Shown here: piece after piece, positions 33,678 through 44,795 of the stretch | Layout of the letters: every line of letters starts with the position of its first letter | Numbering within the stretch: position 1 is the first letter of the stretch | DNA from: Mesotaenium endlicherianum | Taxonomy: Eukaryota > Streptophyta > Zygnematophyceae > Zygnematales > Mesotaeniaceae | Assembly (NCBI GenBank): GCA_009602735.1 | Contig: WELA01010381.1 | Span: 46,475-110,474, forward strand | Length of the DNA: 64,000 nt | Reading direction: 5' to 3' | Made by a program: the position numbers and the translations under genes | Notes under the pieces: generated by a model | Seen by the model: only the letters and a program-made list of their open reading frames with translations | Told to the model about the DNA's origin: nothing | Databases searched by the model: none

Positions 33678-34398
33678 TGAAATGAATCGACTTACCAAAT
33701 AGGCGATTAACAATTAATAAAGATCTTTATATCAGCAAGTAATCTTTATGGTAATTTCCGTTAACTGGTTAAACGGCAAAGGACAATACACTAGCAGTGA
33801 ATAATACTCGTAAGTCAAATGCGAGTAAACTAGCATCAATAATGCAAATCAGTAAACTCATACATAAGCAAGGTTAGAAGACAGTGCGTATCAATGGCTT
33901 CTCGCCTTGGATTCAGATCTCTCTCAGTAAGCTGTACAAGAGAGTTGGCCTCGTTTCCGAATGCCGAACTCGAGAGCAATGCCTAGCGTATGTACATGGA
34001 ATGAGTTTACTGTTCAACGGTCAGTGCGATGGCACCGCCTACCCGGGAGTTAACCACGTTGGTAGGACCTCGGTTAACCAAATCCACCGCCATCTCCCAT
34101 CATCCCGAATAGCCATCCATCATAGGGATGTCATCTGGCTATTCATCTAGCATATCGCACTTAGATGCATATCAAGGCAGTTCGCTGCTACCGAGTACGG
34201 AAGTCAGCTTGCTGTCAAAGAATGTGTGAGCAAGCTGACTTATATGGACTTTCAGCCTGCTGCTTTCGATTGAGTCAGCAAGCTGATAATTATGTAAAGT
34301 CCAGCAGACTGACTATTAACTAGAGTTCAGCAGGCTGAACATAATTAACTATTATATTTAAATGAATATTATATCCACTAATATACTGATTCATTACA
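33678..34398 (-). repeat. 5' LTR of A2
   Basis: This 721-bp LTR has TG..CA ends. The donor consensus GTAAGT lies at 33695-33690. The outer edge abuts TSD CAAAT (34399-34403). Confidence 0.92.
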
Positions 34399-36891
34399 CA
34401 AATGTGCATGCTTCATGATCAACCTATTTTGCAATGGTGTCCAAATGTGTGTCTGTCTTTGTCTAAGTAATCTAGACAGAGGGTGTGGCACTAGGTCATC
34501 CACACCTTGTTGAACAACCTCTTGTCCAGTGCTCTGGTTTAGCCCGCTGCTACTCATGACCCTTTCTAGCTTGTCAGTTCCACATTTGCGCTTGTTTGCG
34601 TTGGCTCCTTTCCTCCAATGGTGCAGTGCCTCATCACCTTCACCATGAACTGGCTTAGGTTCCCATGCCTCCTGATAAGGTTTGTGGCATTTTAGATTAT
34701 GCATGTATGTTGTCAAGTTCTCAGTGCCATACACAAATGCTTTCTCAAACTCATTAGCTAGCTCTTGCACTGTCGCTGCTTTTTTTTCACGCTCAATGTA
34801 GAGGTTTGAAACTGGAATGGGCTTCTCTAGTGCCTCTATCACTTGCTTAAAGCACTTCCATGCGCCAAGTGCCTTTGCCTTCTATTCACGCCTCTACAGG
34901 GTCATCACTTGCAGCAAAGACGTGGTTCAAGAGGACCTCCGCCTTCTTTATTAGAAGACGACTTTCTCGCCCGATGAAGGTAGGCTTGGCATCATTACTT
35001 CTCTTCTCCAATTCCTTCAATACTTTTACTGCAGCTCTAAGAATCATTGCTCCTGTTTCTTTCACCAGCTTCTTGTTTATGCATCTTCATTCTCCTCTCT
35101 GAAGTATAAATTGTCCTCTCAAACAACGTCGCTAAGATATTAAGCAGCGGGTGCAGATGCACACGACATTGCCCTTAGGATCTATGTTTAATGAAGGTGC
35201 CTGCCTTCTTGTGCCTCTGACTGTGATGGAGCACCTGATATTCTAGCCTTTCCTTTGGTGATCTAATTATGCTCCTTCCATCGAGTTGTTTTTATAATAT
35301 CTGCAGCTAATGCATCAGCATTTGCAAACGTCTTCTTGCTACAGGCACACTCAAAAGGAACTATGTTGGGACTGTGGGCTGCATCCTTCATCCCTTTCAA
35401 GGCGCGAGGCGCTGCCTGAGTGCCCTTTGCCTTGAACTCTGTAACGATCCGCCGCGTGGCCAAATGCGGCGCATGCAACACATCGCGGATGCGACTGGAA
35501 GTGTTGGTTTGAATTTTATAAGTACAATTGGCGCGCGATCTAAGTACCTCAAGTTACCTTTTTGTTCCTGTCGCTATAATCTCATTCAAGGGCATGAGAC
35601 ACCACAAGTACGAGTAAGTGGCATTTGCCCCACATAGAGCCAAAGAGCCTGTTGCTAAACATGTAATATCCCCCTTGGCAAAACTTGACAACATACTTGT
35701 GTCCTGCAACCTGCACTCCACCCTTTTGTAACTCCTCCATTTCCTGTGATAAGCTGTCTGCGTGCAACTTAATGCTCACATAATCGTCGTCACCCTCAAA
35801 CACTAGGATGATGCTTGTGTTGAAAGGGGAGTTAGCAAAGGCTTGGTGATCCTTCATGATGACCTTGCAAGCAATGGTGGTCTGATTCACACCCCTGTGG
35901 TGCAGAACTGCATCACCAATGACTTGAACTCTCACTACACGTCTCGGGGGCAGATTTAATCTTGCAATGCGAAGCTTGAGTGCCTCTGCTAAAGATACTG
36001 TTACTCTATCTCCATTTGCTTCTTGCCTAGGGTCAACTTTGGCGTACACTTCTTGACTCAAGTCATGGTTAGGCCTCTTAGATGATAACTTGGGCATGGA
36101 GAGTCCCAAGTCTCCTGAAATGAAAGCTGGCTCCCATGTGGCTGTCCTTCTGCAATGTTTATTAGACAGCAAGTTGAGAACTAGCTGGTTTTCATTAGAA
36201 AGGCCAAACTTGTAGCGTAGTGCCAATTCTAACTTGTCGTCCCAATGGTCTTGTACCTGCTTGAGTGTGGCTGCCTCTATTGTGTGTTTCAAGTCTAATT
36301 CCAAAGCCAGTAGATCTAAGAGCTTTTTGTTTTTTCTGGCCTGTTGAACAAGTTCCCAAAGCTGCTGCTGTGTTTGTTGAGGCTTCTCCTTGGATCCTAT
36401 CCCGCAAAAACTTACTTATATCACTCGCCATTCTTTGCACGGTCTTCTTGTGATCACCGCCTACACAAGGACGCTTGGTGGCTGGTCTTGTTGGTGGTGG
36501 TGCCTTCTTGTTGTCAAGGTACTCTGTCTTTCTCTTTAGCCCCCCAATCTGCTTTTCAAGCACTTTATTATGTGCAATGTGATCTCTTGTCATTTCTGTG
36601 AGTAGCACATATTGGGAGCTATTTTTTCCTCTCAATCTAGCTATCTCACCATTAGCCTTATCCAACTTTATTGTCTTAACTCTTATCTTAGCCTCTGTTC
36701 TAGGAAGTGGTGGGGTAGCTTCAGCTACGGTGGGCTTAGGTTTGACAGATATGAATCTGCCTCCGGCACCTTGGCTGGTCTGGATTGGTTTATAGTGCTC
36801 GTGTTCTCAATGACACAGGTTGCTGATGAGACTTGGTTTTTTTAGGTGTGACTGTAGGTGGAGAGGAGGAGCCTGAGTTTGGAGTATCCAT
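34399..36891 (-). pseudogene. Broken unrecognised gene, possibly transposase-like
   Basis: Several minus-strand open segments belong to one decayed gene. From the ATG at 36891 the start reads MDTPNSGSSSPPTVTPKK. A Lys-rich coiled-coil-like segment follows (IRVKTIKLDKANGEIARLRGKN, about 36690-36390), then a Gln-rich segment (QQTQQQLWELVQQARKN). A folded-looking region (36300-35600) has VVRVQVIGDAVLHHRG, SIILVFEGDDDYVSIKLHADSL and HKYVVKFCQGG. A further frame reads CLWC-like ATYSYLWCLMPLNEI near 35600, then FECACSKKTFANADALAADI (about 35340-35280) and MIEALEKPIPVSNLYIE (34842). Frameshifts separate the pieces, and copy A2 is inserted at its 3' end. The mix of coiled coil, GDG-like strand and CxWC motif resembles uncharacterised repeat-encoded proteins, but I cannot name the family. 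Confidence 0.5.
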
Positions 36892-38081
36892 CTTGAAAAG
36901 GCCTCACCAAACTGTTGTTTCTTAGTTAGATAGGTGGTCAATTGGTTCACTTTTTTGGAGATTCCCAAAATTTCCAGCGTTTTTTGAATGACTATCATAA
37001 AAATAATATAAGAAGTTTCTCATTAAAAATAAAGGCACATGAGGGTGCATCATTGTTTTAGATATACACATAAAAAAACAGAGTTCCTTCCAAGAAGTGG
37101 ATCATATCATTTCCTTGATAAGGCACTTTTGAAGTTTGTAGACATTGAACAGATTTTAATCGTCATTTTGACAGTGCATCATAATACTTCACACTTGATA
37201 AATTTGACATCTGTTTGTTTGTGTGCCTTCCTACAATTTCACACATAAGTTGTGTGCATATTAAAACTTGCATCAGTAAGATATGAAGAAGTTAAGAAAC
37301 CAGAAAATAGGTACCACATAAGGAATTTCAAAGTTTCATGGACAAAATCTGGCCTGTACATAAACAAATGACCTCAGATTGCTATGAAATTTTAACTAAG
37401 TCATCCTGGATGGCATACTTGTACATGGAACAATATTTTTAAATACTCAGCAAGTACTCCTTGAGTGATTCACAGACCAGCTTCAGGCGTGAGAAAAGTG
37501 ATACTTGCCCAATTGGGCACGTGTGTAACTTCTACAAGTTGGGTCACAACATCTTTTTTATTTTGGTATACTTGTAGATGACAGGGTCAAGATGAGGTGT
37601 ATCAAGTTTCATTCAATTTGAAAATAATTACAGGCTTGGGTGCTCTGCAACATGGCCACCAAGATGGGGTCAATAATGCTGGAAAGTATTCTCGTCAACA
37701 GATTTTGAGTATGCACTGGGGCATACAAGTGGCCACAAAGCTAGCTACATCCTCTTGAGAGTCATACCCACCTATGCAATTTGAAATATTTGGGATCGTG
37801 CAAATGTTTTGAGAAGTGCGGAGAGGCCAGCTTCAGGCGTGCAAAATGTGACACTTGCCCACTTTGGCACGGGTATAACTCATGAAGGATCGGTCAAAAC
37901 TTTTTATTAAAAAATTGGAGTCATGTGGTATAGGGTCAGGAATAGGTGTACCAAGTTTCAACCCATTTGAACATTATAGGAGGCTAGGGTGCCTTGTACC
38001 ATGACAGGCAATATACAGGCCAGAATGCTTTTTCCCCTCTTTGTGGACAAATGAAGCCATTTGAGTAAAACTGCAATATCT
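36892..38081. other. AT-rich spacer with a diverged ~350-bp direct repeat
   Basis: No gene is supported. Two related copies begin with CCAGCTTCAGGCGTG at 37477 and 37827 (offset 350) and run for about 180 bases each, sharing ACTTGCCCA, GGCACG, TATAACT-like and CAAGTTTCA blocks. The first copy spans about 37477-37656 and the second about 37827-38006. Confidence 0.5.
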
Positions 38082-38098
38082 TACTCAATACAACTCAG
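38082..38098. repeat. 17-bp flanking duplication, left copy (family B)
   Basis: TACTCAATACAACTCAG directly abuts the outer end of the left LTR. The identical 17 bases follow the right LTR at 44779-44795. Confidence 0.9.
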
Positions 38099-38601
38099 TG
38101 TAGTGAAACAGATAGATAAAGTACTTAGTAAAACATAATAGTTTATCTATTCAAGACAAGGATCTTTGAACACAAGTGGTAGCTTCTTGAAAGAGACATG
38201 GCTTCTTGAAAGTTAATATATTTCTGGATTTTGGCAAGTACAAGAGTGATTCTCGAATGTCTTTCTATGTTCTAGCTCTTGTTTATATACTTGCTACATA
38301 AGTAATTTCTAGGAAGGTGTATGTTGATGTGTTGGCACCCAACACATCCCAAAACTTGCCACCTCTTTCTAGAATAATGTACACATGTCCTTTTGACCTA
38401 AAAATGGCACATCTGACTTTTGCCACATGGAGTTCTTCTAGGTCTTTCCTCTAACTTCGAAAATGCCTTGGAAGGTTCAAAGGACATGAACCAAGTTACT
38501 AGAGTACCTATTCACACTTGACTCCACACAATACTACTCCAAATATATTTGAAAACATTAAAATATATGCAAACTAATATATAATAACTCAAATCACTAC
38601 A
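38099..38601 (-). repeat. 3' LTR of family B
   Basis: This 503-bp LTR has TGTAGTG..CACTACA ends; the inner edge abuts a run of seven C on the plus strand (the polypurine tract). Confidence 0.93.
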
Positions 38602-38638
38602 TCACCCCCCCGATAGAAAAAGCGACGTCTCGGCGCGT

Positions 38639-38767
38639 CAAGTCAGGTCTTACACATGTGGAGCAAACTAGTCAACAGTTTCAAGTCAGATGCCACACAT
38701 GTGAAGAGGACTAGTCAAAGGCGCCAAGTCAGGTGCTACACATGTAAGGTAGACTAGGCAAGGTCGT
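38639..38767 (-). repeat. Three tandem 43-bp repeats in family B 3' region
   Basis: Units start at 38639, 38682 and 38725 (plus-strand CAAGTCAGNT..ACACATGT..ACTAG). They lie between the pol stop and the polypurine tract and are non-coding. There are no unique spacers, so this is not CRISPR-like. Confidence 0.8.
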
Positions 38768-39370
38768 AGGTGGTATGACCTTATTGGCTAGCCTACTCCT
38801 TCATGATAAAGAAAATTGTACAAATTGGCCCAGAATCTGCCACGAATTCAAAAATTCATAGCGGCCACACAACTGCTCCAAATCTGAAAATTCGAGTGCC
38901 AGACGGACCGCGTCGGAGAACTCTACCGGGTCACCAAATTTGAGAGCATTCTAATTTCTGGAGTGTCGTTGAGAGCTGAGAGAGTAGGCACTCCTCCAAA
39001 TCTGTGCAGAAACTTCTGAAAATCATAAGTCCTTCTATACTTCTCCAAATTCTGCAAACTAAGTCTCAAACTGGGCGCTGTAAGATGTTCTACCAGAGTC
39101 TTGAGTTTCAGAGCATTCCAAGTTCAGGGGAGGGCACAATGTCAGAAGGCATATTCTGCCCTAACAATGCCAGCAGCCTGACCCCCTTCTACTTAGAGCA
39201 TCATATCTCTCTCACCAGTGCTCTAAATTGAGCAAACTTGGACTCTAAATGACCGGCTACTCATGGACTACAGCCAGGTAAATTTTCAGAATTTATTATG
39301 CAGAGACCTATTACCAATAGAAGTTTTAGTTTTCTGTCCAGAAACTGCAAGAAGAGAAGAGTGTCTAATG

Positions 39371-42300
39371 TCAATTTTTCCTCTTTCTTGTTCTTGCAGG
39401 CTGCCTCCAAGGGGTCTTCTGCTGCTTCTTGATGGTGGCAGGCTGCCTCCCTGAAGTCTTCGGGCTTGTAGTAGAGAGACTTGGGGCTGGTCCAAGATGG
39501 GGGTTGGCGGCATGGAAGCGCTTCAACTTTCTCTGAACTTTGTCAAGGTAGTGCGCCGCCACCCAACTATTCTCCGAATCTGGATATCCTTTCCACTTGA
39601 TCAAGTATTGCTGCTGTCTCCTGAAATTTCTCATAGCCACTATGTCTTCCACTTCGTACTCCAAATGATCATCCACTATTGTTGGGGCTGGTGGGGTTGT
39701 CACACGTCCTGGGAACTTGTTGTCGGGTTGCACATATGGCTTGAAGAGGGAAGCGTGGAATACGGGGTCGATGTGCATAGTCTGGGGAAGTTCTAGCTTG
39801 AAAGCAACGGGGTTGACTTGCTGGATAATCTTGAAGGGTCCCAAATACTTGGGAGAGAACTTGCTGCCGGCAGGCCTGTTGTTCAGGGAAATGTTCTTGG
39901 ATGATAGTAACACGTTGTCACCCACTCTGTACGTAATTTCTCTTCTGGATCTGTTCGCCACTCTTGCTTGAGCATCTTGCGCGTGTTGTAGAGCTTTCTT
40001 CGCTGCTGTAAGGGCTGCTTCTAATGTCTCCATAAAATCTGTGGCTGCAGGTACTTCATCATGGCCAGCCGTGAAGCTCAGTGGCGTGGTCGGATGGAAG
40101 CCATAGTTGAGGAAGAATGGGGACTCTTGGGTAGAGGCCTGCGTAGTGTTGTTGTAGGCAAACTCGAGGGGGGTCAAGTACATGTCCCAGTCTTGCTCGA
40201 GGGTAGACACGTAGGCCTTTAGAGAGGTCTTTAGGGTACGATTCATACGCTCGGTTTGCCCATCTGATTGTGGGTGGTAGGCAGTAGACATATCCAGCGA
40301 TGTACCCAAGTTCTTGAAGAGATTTTTCCAGAAATGGCTTGTGAATCTTGGATCTCTATCTGACACAATTCTTGATGGTAGTCCATGGAGTCGGAAGATG
40401 TTGTCAAAGATGAGTCTTGCAAGTTGTGGTGCTGTAGCCTTAGTCGTCGTGGGAATAAAATGAGCCATCTTGGTAAGTCTGTCCACCGCCGTGAGTATTG
40501 CATTATGGCCTCGAGGTGTCACGGGCAAGTCCACGATAAGGTCCATTGAGATGTCCGTCCATTGTCTTTCGGGGATTGGTAGTGGTTGGAGGAGTCCTCC
40601 CGCCTTTTGCGATGATGGCTTGATTCTTTGGCATGTGTCACAGCTCCTGCAGTACTCCTTGACTTGCTTAGACATGCCTGGCCAACAATAAGTCCTAGCT
40701 AGAACGCCCGTGGTCCTTAGGATTCCAAAGTGTCCTCCAAGAGGGTTGTCGTGTGCTTCTCGTAGAAGCAAGAGCCGGAGGTCTAAGTCATTAGGAACAC
40801 ATCTCTGGCCCGTATCTTGCCTCACCCAATAATTGCCTTCTTGCTTCTTGCATGGGTCCAAGGCTGCTTCTCCGTTCTTGTAGTAAGGGTCTCTTTCATA
40901 GGCGGCTGAAAATCGAGCTTCCAGATCTGTCTTCAGGGATACCATCACTGCATTTAATTGCAGTCTTGAGAGGGGGTCAGCCGGGTTTGTCTTGCCGGGC
41001 TGGTACTGAATCGTGATGTTGTATTGTTGCAAGTATCCGCTCCATCTTGCTTGTCTCCTTGAGAGATACGGCTGCGTTTGGAGGTGCTTTAACGCCTCGT
41101 GGTCCGTGGTGACCAGTACTTTGCGTCCTTCAACGTAGCAGCGCCAAACCTTCAAGGCATGTACAATCGCCAATGCCTCTCGCTCCGTGGTTGTATAATT
41201 TTGCTCGGCTGGATTTAGCTTCCTTGACTCGTAGGCGATGGGCTGCAGTCCCTTGCCTTGGTCTTGAAGCAGGATTGCTCCTATTGCATAGGAAGATGCA
41301 TCGGTGATGACGTGGAAGGGCCAATCTGGGTTTGGACTTGGGAGTGTGAGCACCGGGGATGTGGTCAATCTTCGCTTTAACTCTTGAAATGCCTCTTCCT
41401 CTTTCTCGGTCCATGTATATAGCCTGTCCTTCTTGAGTAGATCTGTCAGGGGGGCTGCTATGTGCGAGAAGCCTTGGATGAATTTTCTGTACCAATTGGC
41501 AAATCCCAAGAATGACTGGAGTTCTTTCTTGGTCGTGGGGGTTGGCCATTCCTCCACCACCGTGGTCTTCTTGGGGTCCATCTTGATGCCATCAGCAGTC
41601 ACGTGGAGACCTAGGAACTCCACTTCTTGTTTGGCAAACTCGCACTTTGACTCCTTCGCAAATAGCTTGTTTTGCTTCAATACTTCAAGGACTTCTTTCA
41701 AGTGTCTCGCATGCTCTTCAAGGGTCTTGCTGTAGATAAGGATGTCATCGATGAATACCACCACAAATCTGTCCAACATGGGCTGAAATATGGTGTTCAT
41801 CATAGTCATGAAAGTTGCTGGCGCGTTGGTGAGTCCAAATGGCAGGACCATGAACTCAAAATGTCCATATCTTGTCCTGAATGCCGTCTTCTCTATGTCC
41901 GGTTCTGCGATGCGAATCTGGTGGTAGCCGCTCCGTAAGTCAATCTTCGTGAAGTACTTGGCTCCAACCAGCCGGTCCATGAGCTCATCCATGCGCGGCA
42001 GCGGGTATCGATTCTTGATGGTGATCTTGTTGAGGGCGCGATAGTCCACACACATCCTCAAGGTACCATCTTTCTTCTTGACAAATAGCACCGGGGCTCC
42101 AAATGGCGACTTGCTAGGTCGAATGAAGCCATGCTCCAGTAGCTCCTTGATTTGCTTCTTGACTTCGTCTAGCTCCGTGTATGACATTTTGAACGTAGGC
42201 CGAGAGATGGGCTTGCTTCCGGGCTCCAACTCTATCTTGTGGTCTACGAATCTTTTGGGGGGTAGGCCCTTGGGCAATTCCGGGGAGAACACTTCTTTGT

Positions 42301-43036
42301 AGTCCTCTAAGACTTCTTGTATCTCCTTGGGAACGGGGCTGCCTTCTTGACTCTCGATGTCTTTCTTGATGTCTTTTGGCGTGATCAAGGCCAAAAGAAG
42401 CTCGTGTCCCTTCCTCACAAGTCTCTTGAGTTGGAGGGCGGACAATAGTATCTCGTGTGCCGGCTTCTGGATGTCTTGGGTCTGGATATTCTGGATTGCG
42501 CGCAAAATACAGATTCTTGAAGTGATGTCATTCTTGATCTTGATAGTACCGGTCCTCCAATCAACTTGGGGGTTGTGCTTGGTCAACCAAGGCGTCCCTA
42601 GGATGACGTCGTACTTGCCCAATTGCATGGGGGAGAACACTACTCTATCCTTGAAGGACTTGATAGAGAGTGCCAAGGGGTACGTCTTCTTGGAAGGGGT
42701 AGTATAGGAGAATCCATCGGGCATCATAATCTCCTCGTCGTGGTCAAGAGTTCGCATAGTAATACCGTGCTTGGTGGCAAAATCTGCAGCAATGAAGTTG
42801 CCTTGAGCTCCGCTATCCACCAAGATGTGGACCTTCTCTCCTCCAAGGTAACCTCTCAAACTCATTGGGGCTGGAACGTCGTCTTCAACGGGGGTCTCCA
42901 CCTCACTTGGCGTGTTGCCTTCTCGTGAAGTGGGTCTTGGGGTGGTAGGCTCCTGGCCTACCGGCGCTGTCCGTTTTTTGACAACTTTTTGGGGCATGAA
43001 AGTGCACGATGGCCCTTTTCCTTGCAATAAAAGCAT
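39371..43036 (-). CDS. pol: Pol polyprotein with chromodomain, family B
   Basis: This is a 1221-aa polyprotein: protease ([13 protein letters not shown]), reverse transcriptase ([12 protein letters not shown]; active site VFIDDILIY), RNase H ([22 protein letters not shown]), then integrase. Integrase has an HHCC finger ([18 protein letters not shown]) and a D,D,E core ([32 protein letters not shown]). A chromodomain ([28 protein letters not shown]) precedes a basic Lys/Arg-rich tail of about 45 residues. The frame is open upstream of the ATG (43036) back to a stop near 43066, and is probably entered from gag at the slippery site 42979-42973. It belongs to a different lineage from family A (DSGA protease, different linker regions). 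Confidence 0.95.
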   Translation of the reverse strand: MLLLQGKGPSCTFMPQKVVKKRTAPVGQEPTTPRPTSREGNTPSEVETPVEDDVPAPMSLRGYLGGEKVHILVDSGAQGNFIAADFATKHGITMRTLDHDEEIMMPDGFSYTTPSKKTYPLALSIKSFKDRVVFSPMQLGKYDVILGTPWLTKHNPQVDWRTGTIKIKNDITSRICILRAIQNIQTQDIQKPAHEILLSALQLKRLVRKGHELLLALITPKDIKKDIESQEGSPVPKEIQEVLEDYKEVFSPELPKGLPPKRFVDHKIELEPGSKPISRPTFKMSYTELDEVKKQIKELLEHGFIRPSKSPFGAPVLFVKKKDGTLRMCVDYRALNKITIKNRYPLPRMDELMDRLVGAKYFTKIDLRSGYHQIRIAEPDIEKTAFRTRYGHFEFMVLPFGLTNAPATFMTMMNTIFQPMLDRFVVVFIDDILIYSKTLEEHARHLKEVLEVLKQNKLFAKESKCEFAKQEVEFLGLHVTADGIKMDPKKTTVVEEWPTPTTKKELQSFLGFANWYRKFIQGFSHIAAPLTDLLKKDRLYTWTEKEEEAFQELKRRLTTSPVLTLPSPNPDWPFHVITDASSYAIGAILLQDQGKGLQPIAYESRKLNPAEQNYTTTEREALAIVHALKVWRCYVEGRKVLVTTDHEALKHLQTQPYLSRRQARWSGYLQQYNITIQYQPGKTNPADPLSRLQLNAVMVSLKTDLEARFSAAYERDPYYKNGEAALDPCKKQEGNYWVRQDTGQRCVPNDLDLRLLLLREAHDNPLGGHFGILRTTGVLARTYCWPGMSKQVKEYCRSCDTCQRIKPSSQKAGGLLQPLPIPERQWTDISMDLIVDLPVTPRGHNAILTAVDRLTKMAHFIPTTTKATAPQLARLIFDNIFRLHGLPSRIVSDRDPRFTSHFWKNLFKNLGTSLDMSTAYHPQSDGQTERMNRTLKTSLKAYVSTLEQDWDMYLTPLEFAYNNTTQASTQESPFFLNYGFHPTTPLSFTAGHDEVPAATDFMETLEAALTAAKKALQHAQDAQARVANRSRREITYRVGDNVLLSSKNISLNNRPAGSKFSPKYLGPFKIIQQVNPVAFKLELPQTMHIDPVFHASLFKPYVQPDNKFPGRVTTPPAPTIVDDHLEYEVEDIVAMRNFRRQQQYLIKWKGYPDSENSWVAAHYLDKVQRKLKRFHAANPHLGPAPSLSTTSPKTSGRQPATIKKQQKTPWRQPARTRKRKN
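42944..42979 (-). promoter_or_regulatory. -1 ribosomal frameshift signal, gag/pol (family B)
   Basis: The slippery heptamer A AAA AAC (42979-42973) is read in the Gag frame as TCA AAA AAC. A 10-nt spacer follows, then a perfect 7-bp GC-rich stem GGTAGGC/GCCTACC with a 5-nt loop (42962-42944). The gag stop TAG (42960-42958) lies inside the stem. Pol is exactly -1. Confidence 0.85.
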
Positions 43037-44238
43037 AGTCCAGCCGTCATGAGAGCTTCTTTTTCAGCCGGGGAGAGTCTTGCTTTCACTCCTTGCTGGT
43101 TTCTTGCATCATAAGTGTCATTGGAGGGTCTTCCACTCTTCCGGGCAGCCGCGGGGTCCCTTTTAATAACTCCGATTTCCATGGGTGTGGGTCCAGATTC
43201 GGATGTGGAAGGGGCTGCGTACACCCGCGTCGTCGGTACCCGTGAAGATGAAGGCACGGAGTGCTTGAAATCCAAGGTATCCACCTTTTGGGCCACTTCA
43301 ATGATCTTTGAGAAGTCCGTCAAGTCGCGTAACTCCACTTCCTTTGCCACCTTGGGTTTGAGGCCAAAGATGTAGCGGTCAATCTTCTCCTCGAGAGACA
43401 TGTTGGGGATCTCAAGAGTGAGGGCGTGAAATCTGGATGTATACTCTTGAACGGACGTCGTTTGCTTGAGATGGTGGAGCTTTCCTCGGGCAATCTTCTC
43501 CGCATTGATGGGCATGAATTGCTTCTTGAGGGCCTCACGAAAATCTGCCCATCTTGCATATGATGGTGGGGGCTCTTGGCCGAGCATGGGGTGCGCCATA
43601 GCTTGATATATAGCCGCTTGATAGTTACGCCACCATGATGTTGCTGCTCCTCTAAGTAAGGTAACGGCAAAGGGAACGTAGTCCTCCTCGGGTACTTCAA
43701 GGAATGCGAGGTACGTCTCCACTTGGTAGAGCCATAAATTCAGGTTGGCACCTTTCCCGGGGTTGAAAGTGTCGGGTTTGCCGGGCTTGATGAGTTTCCT
43801 TGCTCTCGTTGGCTCTTGTGGAGGCGCTTGAGCCGGGGCTGGATTTTGAGCATTGCTCGCAATAGGGGCAACCATGGCAGCCATAGCTTCTCTTGACGCT
43901 TGCACGGTTGCTTCATAGGTGGCCAAGCCCACTTGGTTGTGGACGGTCATTAGGAAGGCTGCCCACTCATTTGCGGGAACTCCTTGTGGTGGGGTCAACT
44001 TTGCTATAGCGGCTGCCACGGGATTTGACGGTGCTCCTCCTTGTGGTGCTTCTTGTTGTTGGAGATTTCCTTGAGTAGGCTCTCCCATCGACGCTGGAGG
44101 AGGGTGTGCTCCTCCTTGTGGTGCTTCTTGTTGTTGCAGATTTTCTTGAGTGGGCTCTCCCATCGGCGCTGGAGGAGGGTGTCTTGGAGAGGAAGGGCTT
44201 CCTTCGAAAGCTTGCTGTTGGTCTTGAGGATCGGCCAT
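42958..44238 (-). CDS. gag: Gag polyprotein, family B
   Basis: This 426-aa capsid/nucleocapsid protein starts at the ATG at 44238, shortly past the primer site. The N-terminus contains two tandem 25-residue units ([20 protein letters not shown]), a 75-bp period at about 44041-44190. The Gag core follows ([58 protein letters not shown]). One CCHC knuckle, [14 protein letters not shown], lies near the C-terminus. The stop lies inside the frameshift stem-loop, so the C-terminal residues are shared with a Gag-Pol fusion in a fraction of translation events. Confidence 0.92.
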   Translation of the reverse strand: MADPQDQQQAFEGSPSSPRHPPPAPMGEPTQENLQQQEAPQGGAHPPPASMGEPTQGNLQQQEAPQGGAPSNPVAAAIAKLTPPQGVPANEWAAFLMTVHNQVGLATYEATVQASREAMAAMVAPIASNAQNPAPAQAPPQEPTRARKLIKPGKPDTFNPGKGANLNLWLYQVETYLAFLEVPEEDYVPFAVTLLRGAATSWWRNYQAAIYQAMAHPMLGQEPPPSYARWADFREALKKQFMPINAEKIARGKLHHLKQTTSVQEYTSRFHALTLEIPNMSLEEKIDRYIFGLKPKVAKEVELRDLTDFSKIIEVAQKVDTLDFKHSVPSSSRVPTTRVYAAPSTSESGPTPMEIGVIKRDPAAARKSGRPSNDTYDARNQQGVKARLSPAEKEALMTAGLCFYCKEKGHRALSCPKKLSKNGQRR

Positions 44239-44262
44239 CTTCTTGTGCTACCAAAGTGCCTA

Positions 44263-44274
44263 GCTCCGATACCA
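44263..44274 (-). promoter_or_regulatory. Primer binding site, initiator-Met tRNA (family B)
   Basis: TGGTATCGGAGC on the minus strand lies one base inside the 5' LTR. It is the same 12 bases as in family A. Confidence 0.85.
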
Positions 44275-44275
44275 C

Positions 44276-44778
44276 TGTAGTGAAACAGATAGATAAAGTA
44301 CTTAGTAAAACAGAATACTTTATCTATTCAAGACAAGGATCTTTGAACACAAGTGGTAGCTTCTTGAAAGAGAGATGGCTTCTTGAAAGTTAATATATTT
44401 CTGGATTTTGGCAAGTACAAGAGTGATTCTGGAATGTCTTTCTATGTTCTAGCTCTTGTTTATATACTTGCTACATAAGTAATTTCTAGGAAGGTGTATG
44501 TTGATGTGTTGGCACCCAACACATCCCAAAACTTGCCACCTCTTTCTAGAATAATGTACACATGTCCTTTTGACCTAAAAATGGCACATTTGACTTTTGC
44601 CACATGGAGTTCTTCTAGGTCTTTCCTCAAACTTCGAAAATGCCTTGGAAGGTTCAAAGGACATGAACCAAGTTACTAGAGTACCTATTCACACTTGACT
44701 CCACACAATACTACTCCAAATATATTTGAAAACATTAAAATATATGCAAACTAATATATAATAACTCAAATCACTACA
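44276..44778 (-). repeat. 5' LTR of family B
   Basis: This 503-bp LTR is nearly identical to the other LTR; the outer edge abuts TACTCAATACAACTCAG (44779-44795), matching the left flank. Confidence 0.93.
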
Positions 44779-44795
44779 TACTCAATACAACTCAG

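Larger units (their letters stand above)
25619..34398 (-). mobile_element. Full-length Ty3/gypsy chromovirus, family A copy A2
   Basis: This 8780-bp element lies in minus orientation with TSD CAAAT (25614-25618 and 34399-34403). LTRs are 33678-34398 (5', 721 bp) and 25619-26322 (3', 704 bp); the 3' LTR lacks a 17-bp block near 25742. All three ORFs are intact and nearly identical to A1. With A1 it forms a tail-to-tail inverted repeat of about 8.8-kb arms. The primer site is 33676-33665. Confidence 0.95.
38099..44778 (-). mobile_element. Full-length Ty3/gypsy chromovirus, family B
   Basis: This 6680-bp element lies in minus orientation with two 503-bp LTRs (44276-44778 as 5' LTR, 38099-38601 as 3' LTR) differing at about half a dozen sites. 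Terminal inverted repeats are TGTAGTG..CACTACA. The primer site for initiator tRNA-Met is at 44274-44263 and the G-rich polypurine tract at 38611-38602. gag and pol are intact, in -1 relation, with a frameshift signal. No third ORF is present. It is flanked by a 17-bp direct duplication instead of the 5 bp of family A. Confidence 0.95.

Noticed and set aside
38639-38767. CRISPR-like array
   Set aside because: Three contiguous 43-bp units without unique spacers, inside a eukaryotic LTR element.
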